DNA from: Methylocapsa sp.
GTDB taxonomy: Bacteria; Pseudomonadota; Alphaproteobacteria; Rhizobiales; Beijerinckiaceae
Direction: 5' to 3'
Assembly (NCBI GenBank): GCA_003162995.1
Contig: PLUZ01000299.1
Coordinates: 475 to 24,003, forward strand
DNA: 23,529 nucleotides
The translations under genes and the position numbers were made by a program. Position 1 is the stretch's first letter, and every line of letters starts with the position of its first letter. Below the pieces are notes generated by a model. It was not told the DNA's origin. It saw only the letters and a program-made list of their open reading frames with translations, and did no database searches. Shown piece by piece: positions 14,990 to 23,185 of the stretch.

Positions 14990-17745
14990 CTTTGAGCGAT
15001 CCTTTTGTCGCGCATGTGCATGAGGTTAGCCTTCGCTATGGGAGACAGATCGCTCTCGATAGGGTCTCACTCGCCATTCCAGCTGGCAAAAGAGCTGCCC
15101 TGATCGGCCCGGACGGCGTCGGAAAATCCTCTCTTTTGGGCCTCATCGCCGGCAGCCGGCGGATCCAGACCGGTACTGTCAAAGTCCTCGGCGGCGATAT
15201 GCGAGATAGCCGCCATCGGGCGAGCGCTTGCTTCAAGATCGCCTACATGCCGCAAGGCCTCGGAAAGAACCTTTATCCGGACCTGAGCGTCGCCGAGAAT
15301 ATCGCCTTTTTCGCCCGCCTCTTCGGCCAGCCAAAAGCGGAGCGCGAGCGCCGCATTGATGAATTGACCGAGAGCACGGGCCTTGCGCCGTTCAAGGACC
15401 GGCAGGCCCGGAAACTCTCTGGCGGCATGCGGCAGAAGCTCGGGCTTTGTTGCGCCCTCATCCATGATCCAGCACTTCTCGTGCTCGACGAGCCGACGAC
15501 CGGCGTCGATCCTTTGTCGCGCCGGCAATTCTGGGAATTGACGGAACGGATCCGGGAGCAGCATCTGGGCATGAGCCTCTTGGTCGCAACCGCCTATATG
15601 GAGGAAGCTGAGCGCTTCGATTGGCTTGTCGCGATGGACGAAGGTAGAATCATCGCGACAGGCACGCCGCAAGACCTCAAGGCGAAAGCTGGTGCTTCGA
15701 CACTCGAGGACGCATTCATTGCCATGCTTCCTCCAGAACGCCGGCTCGGGCAGGCGCCGCTCGTCATTCCAAAGCGGCCCTCTTCCGATGAAGCGCCGGT
15801 CATCATTGCCCGCGATCTTACCTGCCGATTTGGCGATTTCACGGCTGTCGACACTGTCAATTTCAGCATCGAACGCGGCGAGATCTTCGGCTTTCTCGGC
15901 TCGAATGGATGCGGCAAGACAACGACAATGAAGATGCTAACCGGACTGTTGCCAGCAAGCTCCGGCGAAGCGCTGCTGTTTGGTCAAGCCATCGAGGCTG
16001 GCGGCATGAGCGCGCGCGCCCGCGTCGGCTATATGTCGCAGTCGTTTTCACTCTACACCGAGCTCACGGTCCGGCAGAACCTCGAGCTTCACGCTCGCCT
16101 GTTCCATTTGCCGCCCGCTTCAGCCAAGGCGCGGATAAGCACGCTCATAGAACAATTCGGTCTTACAGAGTATCTCGATCAAGGCACTTTGGATCTCCCC
16201 CTGGGGATTCGGCAGCGGCTGTCGCTCGCTGTCGCGATCGTCCACGCGCCGGAAATGCTTATACTCGACGAGCCGACGTCGGGCGTGGACCCGATGGCGC
16301 GCGACCGGTTCTGGGAACTCTTGATCGACTTGTCGCGCAATCAGGGCGTGACCATCTTCATCTCCACCCATTTCATGAACGAGGCGGTACGCTGCGATCG
16401 GATCGCGCTCATGGATGCGGGCCGCGTTCTTGCGATTGGCACGCCGGCTGCGCTGACCGCGGCGCGCAATTGCGGAAATCTCGAAGACGCGTTCATTTCC
16501 TATTTAGAAGAAGCAATTGGGGCTCGCCGCGTAGCCGGCGAAGAGGCCGCTGCGGATGACGTGAAGAACCTTCGCCCTACAAAAATAGCCCCGGCGCAGG
16601 CGGCAAAACCCAATTCTTGGTTCAGCTCGCGCCGCATGTTTGCCTATACGATCCGCGAGGCGCTCGAACTCTTGCGTGATCCGATCCGATTGGGTTTTGC
16701 GGTCTTCGGCACGGCATTCCTGATGGTGGTCATGGGGGCGGGCATCTCGACAGATGTCGACAATCTCACCTTCGCCGTTCTCGATCACGACAACACGCCC
16801 GAAAGCCGCGCCTATTTGGAGGAGCTCCGCGGATCGCGCTATTTCATAGAAAAAGCCCCGATCAAAAATTATAGCGAACTCGAATTGCGCCTCCAAAATG
16901 CGAATATAAGAGCGGCAATTGAGATCCCTCCGGATTTCGGGCGCGACATCAGGAAAGGCGTTCCCACCTTTGTCGGCGCATGGCTTGATGGCGCCATGCC
17001 ATTTAGGGCCGAAACCATCCGGGGCTATTTGCAGGCGATGCACCAGCAATATCTCTCCGATCTCGCGACAAAGGAGGGCCTTTCGGCAAGCCAAGCCCAA
17101 CCCGCCACGATTGAGACGAGGTGGGTCTACAATCAGGATTTTTACAGCGTTTACGCGATGGTGCCGGGCACGATAGCGTTTCTGCTCATCCTTATTCCCG
17201 CAATTCTTATGGCGCTCGCGATCGTGCGTGAAAAGGAACTTGGATCGATCACCAACCTTTACGTGACACCAGTCACCCGGATCGAGTTCCTGATCGGCAA
17301 GCAGCTCCCATATGTCGCCATCGGGATGACCAATTTCCTCCTGCTCTTTCTGATTGCGATTCTTGTATTCGCGGTTCCGTTCAAGGGAAGCTTTCCAACG
17401 CTTTTCGTTGGCACTTTGCTCTATGTCATCACAACGACCGGCTATGGGATGTTGATATCCTCCTTCTCGAGTACCCAGATTGCGGCGCTGTTTGGAACGG
17501 CCATCCTCTCTTATCTGCCTGCATTTCAATTCTCCGGCATGATGACGCCTGTCTCCTCTCTGGCGGGAATAGCAGCTTTCATGGGGCGGATATTCCCGAT
17601 GACCTATTATCTGCCGATCAGTGTCGGTGCCTTCACCAAGGGTCTCGGGTTTCAGGATCTCGCCGGAAATTTTCTCGCTCTCACGATCTTCGCCTTGGTT
17701 CTGACACTCCTCAGTCTCGCCCTTCTGCGCAGCCAAGAAGCCTAG
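14986..17745 (+). CDS. ABC exporter: two ATPase domains fused to an ABC-2 permease (RbbA-like)
   Basis: The 919-residue protein combines two nucleotide-binding domains and a membrane domain, as in E. coli RbbA/YhiH. Domain 1 has Walker A GPDGVGKS (41-48), signature LSGGMRQ (144-150) and Walker [14 protein letters not shown]. Domain 2 has Walker A GSNGCGKT (305-312) and Walker [13 protein letters not shown], but its signature is LPLGIRQ (404-410) in place of LSGGQ. The C-terminal third (from about 550) has an ABC-2 permease layout: one helix, a large periplasmic loop and about five more helices. The start is ATG 14986 in the ATGA overlap with the adaptor gene. The substrate is unknown; a stress- or redox-related export is only suggested by context. 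Confidence 0.9.
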   Translation: MTLSDPFVAHVHEVSLRYGRQIALDRVSLAIPAGKRAALIGPDGVGKSSLLGLIAGSRRIQTGTVKVLGGDMRDSRHRASACFKIAYMPQGLGKNLYPDLSVAENIAFFARLFGQPKAERERRIDELTESTGLAPFKDRQARKLSGGMRQKLGLCCALIHDPALLVLDEPTTGVDPLSRRQFWELTERIREQHLGMSLLVATAYMEEAERFDWLVAMDEGRIIATGTPQDLKAKAGASTLEDAFIAMLPPERRLGQAPLVIPKRPSSDEAPVIIARDLTCRFGDFTAVDTVNFSIERGEIFGFLGSNGCGKTTTMKMLTGLLPASSGEALLFGQAIEAGGMSARARVGYMSQSFSLYTELTVRQNLELHARLFHLPPASAKARISTLIEQFGLTEYLDQGTLDLPLGIRQRLSLAVAIVHAPEMLILDEPTSGVDPMARDRFWELLIDLSRNQGVTIFISTHFMNEAVRCDRIALMDAGRVLAIGTPAALTAARNCGNLEDAFISYLEEAIGARRVAGEEAAADDVKNLRPTKIAPAQAAKPNSWFSSRRMFAYTIREALELLRDPIRLGFAVFGTAFLMVVMGAGISTDVDNLTFAVLDHDNTPESRAYLEELRGSRYFIEKAPIKNYSELELRLQNANIRAAIEIPPDFGRDIRKGVPTFVGAWLDGAMPFRAETIRGYLQAMHQQYLSDLATKEGLSASQAQPATIETRWVYNQDFYSVYAMVPGTIAFLLILIPAILMALAIVREKELGSITNLYVTPVTRIEFLIGKQLPYVAIGMTNFLLLFLIAILVFAVPFKGSFPTLFVGTLLYVITTTGYGMLISSFSSTQIAALFGTAILSYLPAFQFSGMMTPVSSLAGIAAFMGRIFPMTYYLPISVGAFTKGLGFQDLAGNFLALTIFALVLTLLSLALLRSQEA

Positions 17746-17760
17746 AGGTGGTTTGAGCCG

Positions 17761-18882
17761 ATGCGTGCTTTAGCCAATATTTTCTGGCTCGGAACCAAGG
17801 AACTGCGCAGTTTCATTCACGACTACGTGCTCGTTGGATTGGTCATCTGGGCATTTTCGCTCGCGGTCTATGCGCAAGCCCAAAGCCGTTCGCAAGAACT
17901 CCACAATGCGGCGATCGCGGTCATCGATGAGGACGATTCTCAGCTTTCGCATCGCGTGATCGAGGGCTTTTTGCTACCCACCTATTTCAATCCCCCGCAG
18001 ATAATTCCCTTGCGCGATGTCAATCGCTTGATGGACAACGGGCGTTACACATTCATTCTGGATATCCCGCTGCATTTCGAGCGGGATGTTCTAGCTGGGC
18101 GGCAACCGGCCATACAAGTCAATGTCGATGCGACAGCGATGGTCCAGGCTGGGCTCGGCGCCAGCTATATCCAGCAAATTCTCATGACTCAGATCGGCGA
18201 TTTCCTCGCCAGGTCCGAAAGAGCGCCACCATCACCAGTCAACCTCGCGATTCGCATCGCGTTCAATCCCAATGACACAACCTCCTGGTTCACGAGTGTC
18301 ATGGGCATCGTTAACAATGTCACGATGTTGGCGATCATTCTTTCGGGCGCCGCCATTGTCCGTGAGCGGGAGCACGGAACCTTGGATCATTTGCTCGTGA
18401 TGCCGGTGACGCCCTTCGAAATTGCCATGTCGAAAGTTTGGGCCAACGGGCTTGTGATCACGCTCGCGGTCGGCCTTTCGCTCAGTGTCATCGTGCGCGC
18501 ACTTTTGGGGATTCCGGTCGCGGGATCCGTTGCTTTATTTTTGGCGGGCGTGGTGATTTACCTGTTCTTTGCAACAGCGATCGGAATTTTTCTCGCAACC
18601 GTAGCCCGCACCATGCCGCAACTTGGCCTCCTTTATCTCCTCGTCGCGACGCCGATGAACATTCTTTCAGGCAGCAATACGCCGCTCGAAAGCATGCCAC
18701 GGGTCCTTCAAATCGTCATGCAGATATCGCCTTCGACGCATTTTGTGTCCTTCGCTCAGTCGATCCTTTTCCGCGCCGCCGGCCTCGATGTCGTGTGGCC
18801 CGAATTCTTGGCCGTCGCGTTGATGGGAGCCTTCTTTTTCGGTCTCGCCCTGCTAAGATTCCGCCGCAGCGTAGCTGCGTGA
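17761..18882 (+). CDS. ABC-2 type permease (YhhJ-like)
   Basis: This 373-residue inner-membrane protein is the second permease of the exporter. It has an N-terminal helix (about residues 22-40), a large periplasmic domain, and five helices in the C-terminal half (from about 180), with the ABC-2 pattern SGAAIVREREHGTLDHLLVMPVTPFEIAMSK split by the membrane boundary, and later SGSNTPLESMPRVLQ. The first permease has the parallel stretch [20 protein letters not shown], so the two membrane halves are related. GAGG at 17745-17748 lies upstream of the ATG at 17761, and only 15 nt separate it from the preceding stop, so the three genes form one operon. Confidence 0.88.
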   Translation: MRALANIFWLGTKELRSFIHDYVLVGLVIWAFSLAVYAQAQSRSQELHNAAIAVIDEDDSQLSHRVIEGFLLPTYFNPPQIIPLRDVNRLMDNGRYTFILDIPLHFERDVLAGRQPAIQVNVDATAMVQAGLGASYIQQILMTQIGDFLARSERAPPSPVNLAIRIAFNPNDTTSWFTSVMGIVNNVTMLAIILSGAAIVREREHGTLDHLLVMPVTPFEIAMSKVWANGLVITLAVGLSLSVIVRALLGIPVAGSVALFLAGVVIYLFFATAIGIFLATVARTMPQLGLLYLLVATPMNILSGSNTPLESMPRVLQIVMQISPSTHFVSFAQSILFRAAGLDVVWPEFLAVALMGAFFFGLALLRFRRSVAA

Positions 18883-18910
18883 AAGTCGCGGCAGAGTATT
18901 TATGCACGCC

Positions 18911-18944
18911 GAAGACGATCCCCTATCGCTTTTCGAGCGTCTTC
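18911..18944. terminator. Hairpin between convergent permease and cytochrome c genes
   Basis: GAAGACG (18911-18917) and CGTCTTC (18938-18944) form a 7-bp stem. An alternative inner stem is CGCT/AGCG (18927-18939). It overlaps the cytochrome c stop codon and lies 29 nt after the permease stop. No long T run follows on either strand, so termination activity is uncertain. Confidence 0.35.
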
Positions 18945-19255
18945 AAATAGGCGATCAAATTTACGATTTGATCCGGATCGAAACGAAAGACGGGCATTGA
19001 CGGGTGGCCAACCAGAATGCCTTCCCCAAGGGATTCTGCGAGATCTTCAACATTATAGCGCAGATGCAACTCACGAAATGGTGGTGCTGCTGTAAGCGGG
19101 CTTGCACCGGCGAGGCCAATCGCATGACACTTCGCGCACCATTCTTGTGCCAGCTTTTGTCCCGAAGCCGGGTCGCCATCTTCGGCGCAAACAGGCAGGG
19201 CAAAGAGGAGCATGAACGCGCCCGCGAAGACACTCCGGTTTGGATGGCGCATGGT
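18923..19255 (-). CDS. Small class I cytochrome c, exported
   Basis: This is a periplasmic monohaem electron carrier of 110 residues before processing. A signal peptide (MRHPNRSVFAGAFMLLFALP, cleavage probably after VCA at 21-23) is followed by the haem site C39-A-K-C42-H43 and a probable axial Met86 in GHPSMPVFRF. It ends with the typical C-terminal helix VNLIAYLKTLEK. I chose ATG 19255 because a signal peptide begins there. The FNR box centre at 19339.5 would place a class II transcription start near 19298, downstream of the alternative ATG at 19300. It is transcribed away from hsp20 and shares the FNR/FixK box. The partner, perhaps a terminal oxidase or a nitrogen-oxide enzyme, is not in the window. 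Confidence 0.87.
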   Translation of the reverse strand, partial: TMRHPNRSVFAGAFMLLFALPVCAEDGDPASGQKLAQEWCAKCHAIGLAGASPLTAAPPFRELHLRYNVEDLAESLGEGILVGHPSMPVFRFDPDQIVNLIAYLKTLEKR

Positions 19256-19304
19256 AGGTACCGGCCAGGTGATAAAGGTGGAGACCCCGGCTTCTACCAT
19301 GGAT

Positions 19305-19382
19305 CGGAATTACTGATAATTATAACCTTCGGTTGATCGAAATCAACGCGGAAAACCTCTCTGGATGGCTTCAGTAATTCCG
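19305..19382. promoter_or_regulatory. Shared divergent promoter region with a perfect FNR/FixK box
   Basis: TTGAT-CGAA-ATCAA (19333-19346) is a perfect FNR/FixK box. It lies 78 bp from the cytochrome c start chosen here and 76 bp from the hsp20 start, so both genes sit at almost equal distance. An 11-bp inverted repeat flanks it: CGGAATTACTG (19305-19315) and CAGTAATTCCG (19372-19382). Each copy falls where a -10 region would be for the gene it faces (AGTAAT/TAATTC). One bound dimer could thus activate both genes. Confidence 0.8.
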
Positions 19383-19421
19383 GCATTGCACTGAGTTCGC
19401 CAAGGAGACGGAGAGAAAATC

Positions 19422-19883
19422 ATGTCCTTTAATCCCCTTGTCCCTAGCCGCAACCGCCTGCGCCGTTCTGATCCTTTCGCTTTGCTGCAAAATGAAATCG
19501 ATGTGTTGTTTGACGATTTCGGGCGAGGTTTCTTCCAGACGCGCTCGGGTGATCTTGTTCCGCGCGTGGATGTATCCGAGACGGAGAACGCTCTTGAGGT
19601 CACGGCGGAGCTTCCAGGCCTCGAACTGAAGGATGTCCAAATCGAGTTCAGCGACGATGTGCTCACGATAAAGGGTGAGAAAAAATCGGAGAATGAGAAG
19701 CAAGAAAAGAATCGCCGGGTCACTGAGCGACGCTATGGGTCCTTCTTCCGTGCCATGCAGCTTCCCTCGGGAATCGATCCTGCCAAAATCGAAGCCAGCA
19801 TCGCGAACGGTGTTCTCACAGTCAAGGTGCCCAAACCCGCACCCAGCGTGACAAAAAAGATCGAGATTAAGCCCGCCGGCTGA
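19422..19883 (+). CDS. Small heat shock protein, Hsp20/alpha-crystallin family
   Basis: This cytoplasmic holdase chaperone prevents aggregation of unfolded proteins. The 153-residue product has a short N-terminal arm (DPFALLQNEIDVLFDDFGRG), the alpha-crystallin domain (about 46-140: VPRVDVSETENALEVTAELP, then RRYGSFFRAMQLPSG, and ANGVLTVKVPKP) and a C-terminal extension with the anchoring motif IEI (about 147-149). AAGGAG and GGAGAG lie 9-18 nt before the ATG at 19422. The promoter carries the FNR/FixK box at 19333-19346 and no visible heat-shock element, so control by oxygen limitation is likely. It is convergent with fixJ. Confidence 0.93.
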   Translation: MSFNPLVPSRNRLRRSDPFALLQNEIDVLFDDFGRGFFQTRSGDLVPRVDVSETENALEVTAELPGLELKDVQIEFSDDVLTIKGEKKSENEKQEKNRRVTERRYGSFFRAMQLPSGIDPAKIEASIANGVLTVKVPKPAPSVTKKIEIKPAG

Positions 19884-19888
19884 GCGCC

Positions 19889-19963
19889 CTATGCTGCGCG
19901 CACCGCTTCCAACCGGTGCATGTGCTTCTCCGCAAGGTAGGCGTCACCGGTCAGCATAATCAT
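19889..19963 (-). CDS. Tiny open frame (24 aa) downstream of fixJ
   Basis: On the minus strand an ATG at 19963 opens a frame reading MIMLTGDAYLAEKHMHRLEA and ending VRAA. The codons have the G/C-rich third positions of genes nearby. The frame is also open upstream into fixJ. I recognise no family, and no good ribosome binding site is seen. It also contains a 6-bp hairpin, GCACCG/CGGTGC (19900-19919), that could serve as the end signal between the convergent hsp20 and fixJ. It could be a remnant of a longer gene or chance. Confidence 0.2.
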   Translation of the reverse strand: MIMLTGDAYLAEKHMHRLEAVRAA

Positions 19964-19973
19964 GCAGAAAATA

Positions 19974-20591
19974 TCAGCTTGGAAAGGCGCCTGCTTTGAT
20001 TGCAAAACGCACCAATTCGGAAATGCTTCCGGCCTGCATCTTTGTCATTAACTTGGCGCGATAGACTTCGACCGTGCGCGGGCTCAGATCGAATTCGCGC
20101 GCGATCTCTTTATTGGTCTGGCCATTCACAAGGCCTTTCAATACTTGCGACTCGCGCTGACTGAGCGAGGCCAGCCGGGACAAGAGTTCTTCGCTAATCG
20201 CATCTTTTTCTGAAACCGAAGACTCCGGCACGAGGGCCGCAATCAGCACTTTCACCAGCGCGTCCCCATCGAAGGGTTTTTCCACGAAATCCGTCGCGCC
20301 GAGCTTCATCGCCTTGACGGCAAGCGGCACGTCGCCATGTCCGGTCATGACAATCACCGGAATGCCGTGTCCGGTTTCGCGAAGGCGGCACAAAAGCTCA
20401 ATACCATCCAATCCTTGCATACGGATATCGGTCAGGATGCACCCCTCGGCAAGCGGCGGCGGCGCCGCGAGGAAGGCCTCGGCCGAGTCGAACAGACGAA
20501 CCGACAACCCCGAAGAAGCGAGCAAGAACGAAAGAGAGTCACGCAAAGCGGAATCGTCGTCGATCACATAAACCATACCATTGGAGCTCAC
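19974..20591 (-). CDS. fixJ: Response regulator FixJ
   Basis: FixJ receives phosphate from FixL under low oxygen and activates fixK and other genes. From GTG 20591 the product is 205 aa, the usual FixJ length; a GGAG lies about 9 nt upstream and fixL ends 10 nt before. The receiver has the acidic pair D11-D12, phosphoacceptor D55 (LTDIRM), T83 and K105 (VEKPF). A short linker leads to a LuxR-type helix-turn-helix (about 143-200: LSQRESQVLKGLVNGQTNKE and onward through SPRTVEVYRAKLMTKM). The open frame extends to 20684 within fixL, but that part is not receiver sequence. Its likely local target is the fixK-like gene at 13048. Confidence 0.93.
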   Translation of the reverse strand: MSSNGMVYVIDDDSALRDSLSFLLASSGLSVRLFDSAEAFLAAPPPLAEGCILTDIRMQGLDGIELLCRLRETGHGIPVIVMTGHGDVPLAVKAMKLGATDFVEKPFDGDALVKVLIAALVPESSVSEKDAISEELLSRLASLSQRESQVLKGLVNGQTNKEIAREFDLSPRTVEVYRAKLMTKMQAGSISELVRFAIKAGAFPS

Positions 20592-20601
20592 CGCCCTACT
20601 C

Positions 20602-22119
20602 CTACTCCACATTGACGGACGGAAGTGTGAAACGAAATATGGTTCCGCCAATAGGGTTTGCTTCCACCCAGAGGCGTCCGCCATGAGCCTCGATGATTGT
20701 CTTACTGATCGAAAGCCCGACGCCCATACCGGTTTCCTTGGTCGTCATGAAGGGTTCGAAGAGCTTCGGCAAAAATTCCTCCGGCACGCCATGACCCGTA
20801 TCGGATACCATGATTTCGACCATGAAGTCTGCCGTGAGCGTAGCAACGACAAAAAGTTCGCGCCGGACGCTCTCCTGCATGGCTTCGAGCGCATTTCGAA
20901 GAAGATTAACGAGCACCTGCTGGATTTGTACCGCATCGACAAGCACATTTGTAACGGTTGGCGCGATCTGAAAGCGTACCATGACGCCGAGCTCGCGCGC
21001 TCCCACGAGAGCGAGGGCGCTTGCTTCTTCAAGCAGCCTGGCGATCCGCACGATCGTCTTGTCACTCTCCCGGCGGGTAACGAAATCGCGCAGACGCCTG
21101 ATAATATCCCCGGCGCGAAGAGCCTGCTCGGCTGCCTTGCCAAGCGCCTCGCGGATCATTGCCGCGCGCGCGTCTTGACTCTCCTGGAGGAGACGTTGCG
21201 ATCCCGTGAGATAATTGTTGATAGCCGCAAGCGGCTGGTTCAATTCATGGGCAAGGCTCGAGGCCATCTCACCGAGCGCGCTGAGACGGGATACGTGAAA
21301 GAGATTGGCTTGCAGTTCCTGCAGTTTCGCTTGCGTTTCTAGCCTCTCGGTCAGATCACGGATGAATCCCGTAAAATACCGTCGGTCCTCGGTTTGCATC
21401 TCGCCAACCCAGAGATGCATGGGGAACGTCGACCCGTCCTTGCGCTCGCCGGTGATCACCCGGCCAAGACCGATAATGTGCCGTTCGCCCGTTCGCCGGT
21501 AGCGCTCGATGTAGCTGTCATGCCGGCTACGATCTGGTTCCGGCATCAAAATACTGATGTTCTGCCCGATCGCTTCATCCGCACGATAACCAAAAAGTCG
21601 TTCGGCGGCGGCACTAAAGGATCCTATAATCCCGTCCTCGCCGATGACGATCATCGCATCAGGTACGGTGTCGAGAATCGATTGGAGATGATGCTTGTGC
21701 AAGCGCAATTCATGTTCCGTGCGCTTACGCTCGTCGATGTCGAGAATAACGCCGGTCATTCCTTTCGTGCCGATTCTCTGGTCAGAGAAAACCGAACCTT
21801 TGGCCAGCAGCCATTGTTGCTGGCCGCCGGCGCGGACAACGCGAACCTCGACGTCGAGAATGCCCGTTGCCTTAGCGGCGGAGAATGCCGCGCGAATAAT
21901 TTCGCGATTATCGGGATGAAGGAGAGAAATAAACGCCTTGAAACTAAGTGACTCGCCTTGAGGCGCGCCAAGCAGGCGGGCACAGCTTTCCGAACATAGG
22001 ATCACGTCACGGTCGAAATCCCATTCCCATGTGCCAATTCCCGCTGCTTCGATCGCAAACCGCATATGACCGGTTTCATCGAACTGCACGTCCACGAGAT
22101 CTCCACCTATGTTGGGCAT
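20602..22119 (-). CDS. fixL: Oxygen sensor histidine kinase FixL
   Basis: FixL is inhibited when O2 binds its haem and phosphorylates FixJ when oxygen is low. From ATG 22119 the protein is 505 aa: PAS-A (about 17-130, [15 protein letters not shown]), haem PAS-B (about 140-258), a coiled linker, a HisKA domain with H291 ([17 protein letters not shown]) and the ATPase domain ([34 protein letters not shown]). PAS-B has the haem ligand H200 ([10 protein letters not shown]), R206, H214, I215 and R220 (HIIGLGR), matching the published B. japonicum FixL numbering. No membrane segment is seen, so it is soluble. An internal GTG at 22095 has a better ribosome site (GGAG, 5 nt) and may be the true start. 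Confidence 0.95.
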   Translation of the reverse strand: MPNIGGDLVDVQFDETGHMRFAIEAAGIGTWEWDFDRDVILCSESCARLLGAPQGESLSFKAFISLLHPDNREIIRAAFSAAKATGILDVEVRVVRAGGQQQWLLAKGSVFSDQRIGTKGMTGVILDIDERKRTEHELRLHKHHLQSILDTVPDAMIVIGEDGIIGSFSAAAERLFGYRADEAIGQNISILMPEPDRSRHDSYIERYRRTGERHIIGLGRVITGERKDGSTFPMHLWVGEMQTEDRRYFTGFIRDLTERLETQAKLQELQANLFHVSRLSALGEMASSLAHELNQPLAAINNYLTGSQRLLQESQDARAAMIREALGKAAEQALRAGDIIRRLRDFVTRRESDKTIVRIARLLEEASALALVGARELGVMVRFQIAPTVTNVLVDAVQIQQVLVNLLRNALEAMQESVRRELFVVATLTADFMVEIMVSDTGHGVPEEFLPKLFEPFMTTKETGMGVGLSISKTIIEAHGGRLWVEANPIGGTIFRFTLPSVNVE

Positions 22120-22224
22120 TAATAGCAGGATGTTCTGACTAATCTTATCAAGTTCGGGATAACTTACTGGCGTGACTTTTACACAGCGATATCTACCTCC
22201 GGCTGTGCCATTGGATGATTGTAC

Positions 22225-22242
22225 ATTTGATTGAGATCAAAT
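22225..22242 (-). promoter_or_regulatory. Perfect FNR/FixK box upstream of fixLJ
   Basis: ATTTGATTGAGATCAAAT is a perfect palindrome apart from its four central bases, with the core TTGAT-N4-ATCAA at 22227-22240. It lies 107 nt before the fixL ATG, and class II placement predicts a start near 22192. No other gene begins nearby; the next minus-strand gene ends at 22376. FixK acting on fixLJ would make a feedback loop. Confidence 0.8.
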
Positions 22243-22375
22243 TCAAAATCTCGCAATCACGGCCTCTGCCCTCCGAGCAGGGTGTGCGTTTGCCTCAGAA
22301 GGGCCAGAGTGGATGCCGCAATGAGTTTCAGTAACGAGGCGGGACGAATATTGGCGGATTGAACGAAGAATCTTA

Positions 22376-22603
22376 TTATCTGAGCTTATCGACGCTGAGC
22401 TTCGCCCCCATCAAAAGTTCGAGGACATTGTCATTAAGAACATCATAAAGGGCGCCGATGCTGGTGGCTTTTTCCAATCGTTCCATCCGCAGCTTTTCCC
22501 AAGCATCCGCACAGGCAGTGCCAAAGCTCTCCGCATCTCTTATGTCATAAGTGCCTTCGTAAAGGAGACGATCATCACTCTTGATTCGTAATTTGACCTT
22601 CAT
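22376..22603 (-). CDS. Hypothetical small protein (75 aa)
   Basis: I do not recognise this family. The start ATG 22603 has GGGAG 7 nt upstream; the frame is open to a GTG at 22693, which has no ribosome binding site. The product begins MKVKLRIKSDDRLLYEGTYD, suggesting a short beta hairpin. An acidic-basic helix (ESFGTACADAWEKLRMERLE) and a second helix (IGALYDVLNDNVLELLMGAK) follow. No signal peptide or membrane helix is present, so it is probably cytoplasmic and folded. It lies upstream of fixL on the same strand, but 256 nt away with the FNR box in between, so it is likely a separate unit. Confidence 0.6.
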   Translation of the reverse strand: MKVKLRIKSDDRLLYEGTYDIRDAESFGTACADAWEKLRMERLEKATSIGALYDVLNDNVLELLMGAKLSVDKLR

Positions 22604-22973
22604 TCTGTTGCTCCCAATCAGCTGGCATTCTTGGTTGATGATGCGGGTTTGCTTGAAATCATATGCCTTTCGCGCCTCATGTTTAAAAGTCACGCAAAAA
22701 GCAGCAAGTCTTACGACGAGGTTTTATCCTGAATCTCCTTCGAGCGTTCAATGATGGATCAAGCTGCGTTGCAGCATCAATTTCTTTCTTTTTTGCCTGA
22801 ATACCGGGGATAATGCTGGATCTTACCGGAACGGTGCTTCCGTGCTCGTTCCGTCGGTCAGCTTTATTCAGCTTGAGGGCTGCTTACGGAGTCGGCTTCA
22901 TTTATCGGCTGCGTCTTATAATATAGTCTGTCTTTAGAAGATCATGATCCGGACTCAGCAATGGGACGGGCCT
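22604..22973. other. Divergent spacer with a possible promoter for the chaB remnant
   Basis: This 370-nt stretch separates the 75-aa gene from the chaB-like frame. A consensus -10 TATAAT lies at 22917-22922 on the plus strand, 52 nt before the chaB ATG, but no good -35 lies 16-18 bp upstream. A 5-bp hairpin GCTGC-GTT-GCAGC (22763-22775) is followed by a T-rich run (22781-22794), like a weak plus-strand terminator, with no plus-strand gene before it. I see no convincing gene. Confidence 0.35.
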
Positions 22974-23185
22974 ATGCCGTACCAGTTCGACCCGGTTCTG
23001 CCGCTGCCGGTCAGGGCCCACTTGCTGGAGGGCGCGCAAGACATCTATCGCGCCGCGTTCAACAACGCCTTAGAGAGGAGCTACAGCGGCGACCCGAGAC
23101 AGGAGGAGATCGCGCACAACAGGTGGCATGGGCGGCGGTCAAGCGCCGCTATGTGAAGCGGGGAGAGATTTGGGTGCGCCGATAA
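22974..23185 (+). pseudogene. chaB: chaB-like gene broken by a frameshift
   Basis: The first part, from ATG 22974, reads MPYQFDPVLPLPVRAHLLEG then AQDIYRAAFNNALERSYSGD and EEIAHN, a good ChaB-family start (compare E. coli ChaB: MPYK, DIYKEAFNSA, EETAHKVAWAAVK). At about 23122-23128 the frame changes. The expected ending VAWAAVKRRYVKRGEIWVRR is intact in another frame and ends at 23185. The reading CAC-AAC-AGG-TGG holds two bases more than CAC-AAG-GTG-GCA would need, so a 2-nt insertion (or one missing base) explains it. Without repair the first frame runs on to a stop at 23156. ChaB proteins are small and of unclear function, sometimes linked to cation transport. A sequencing error cannot be excluded. 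Confidence 0.75.

Noticed and set aside
16504..17736. Minus-strand open frame of 410 codons
   Set aside because: It is antisense to the membrane part of the RbbA-like gene, and its charged, low-complexity sequence is the mirror of membrane codons.
18923..19300. Cytochrome c as a lipoprotein or with the longer N-terminus from 19300
   Set aside because: LPVC does not fit a lipobox (V before C), and the longer N-terminus would begin at or before the transcription start predicted from the FNR box.
22751..22813. 20-codon frame starting MMDQAALQHQ
   Set aside because: It is too short, has no ribosome site, and lies in AT-richer spacer with a T-rich run.
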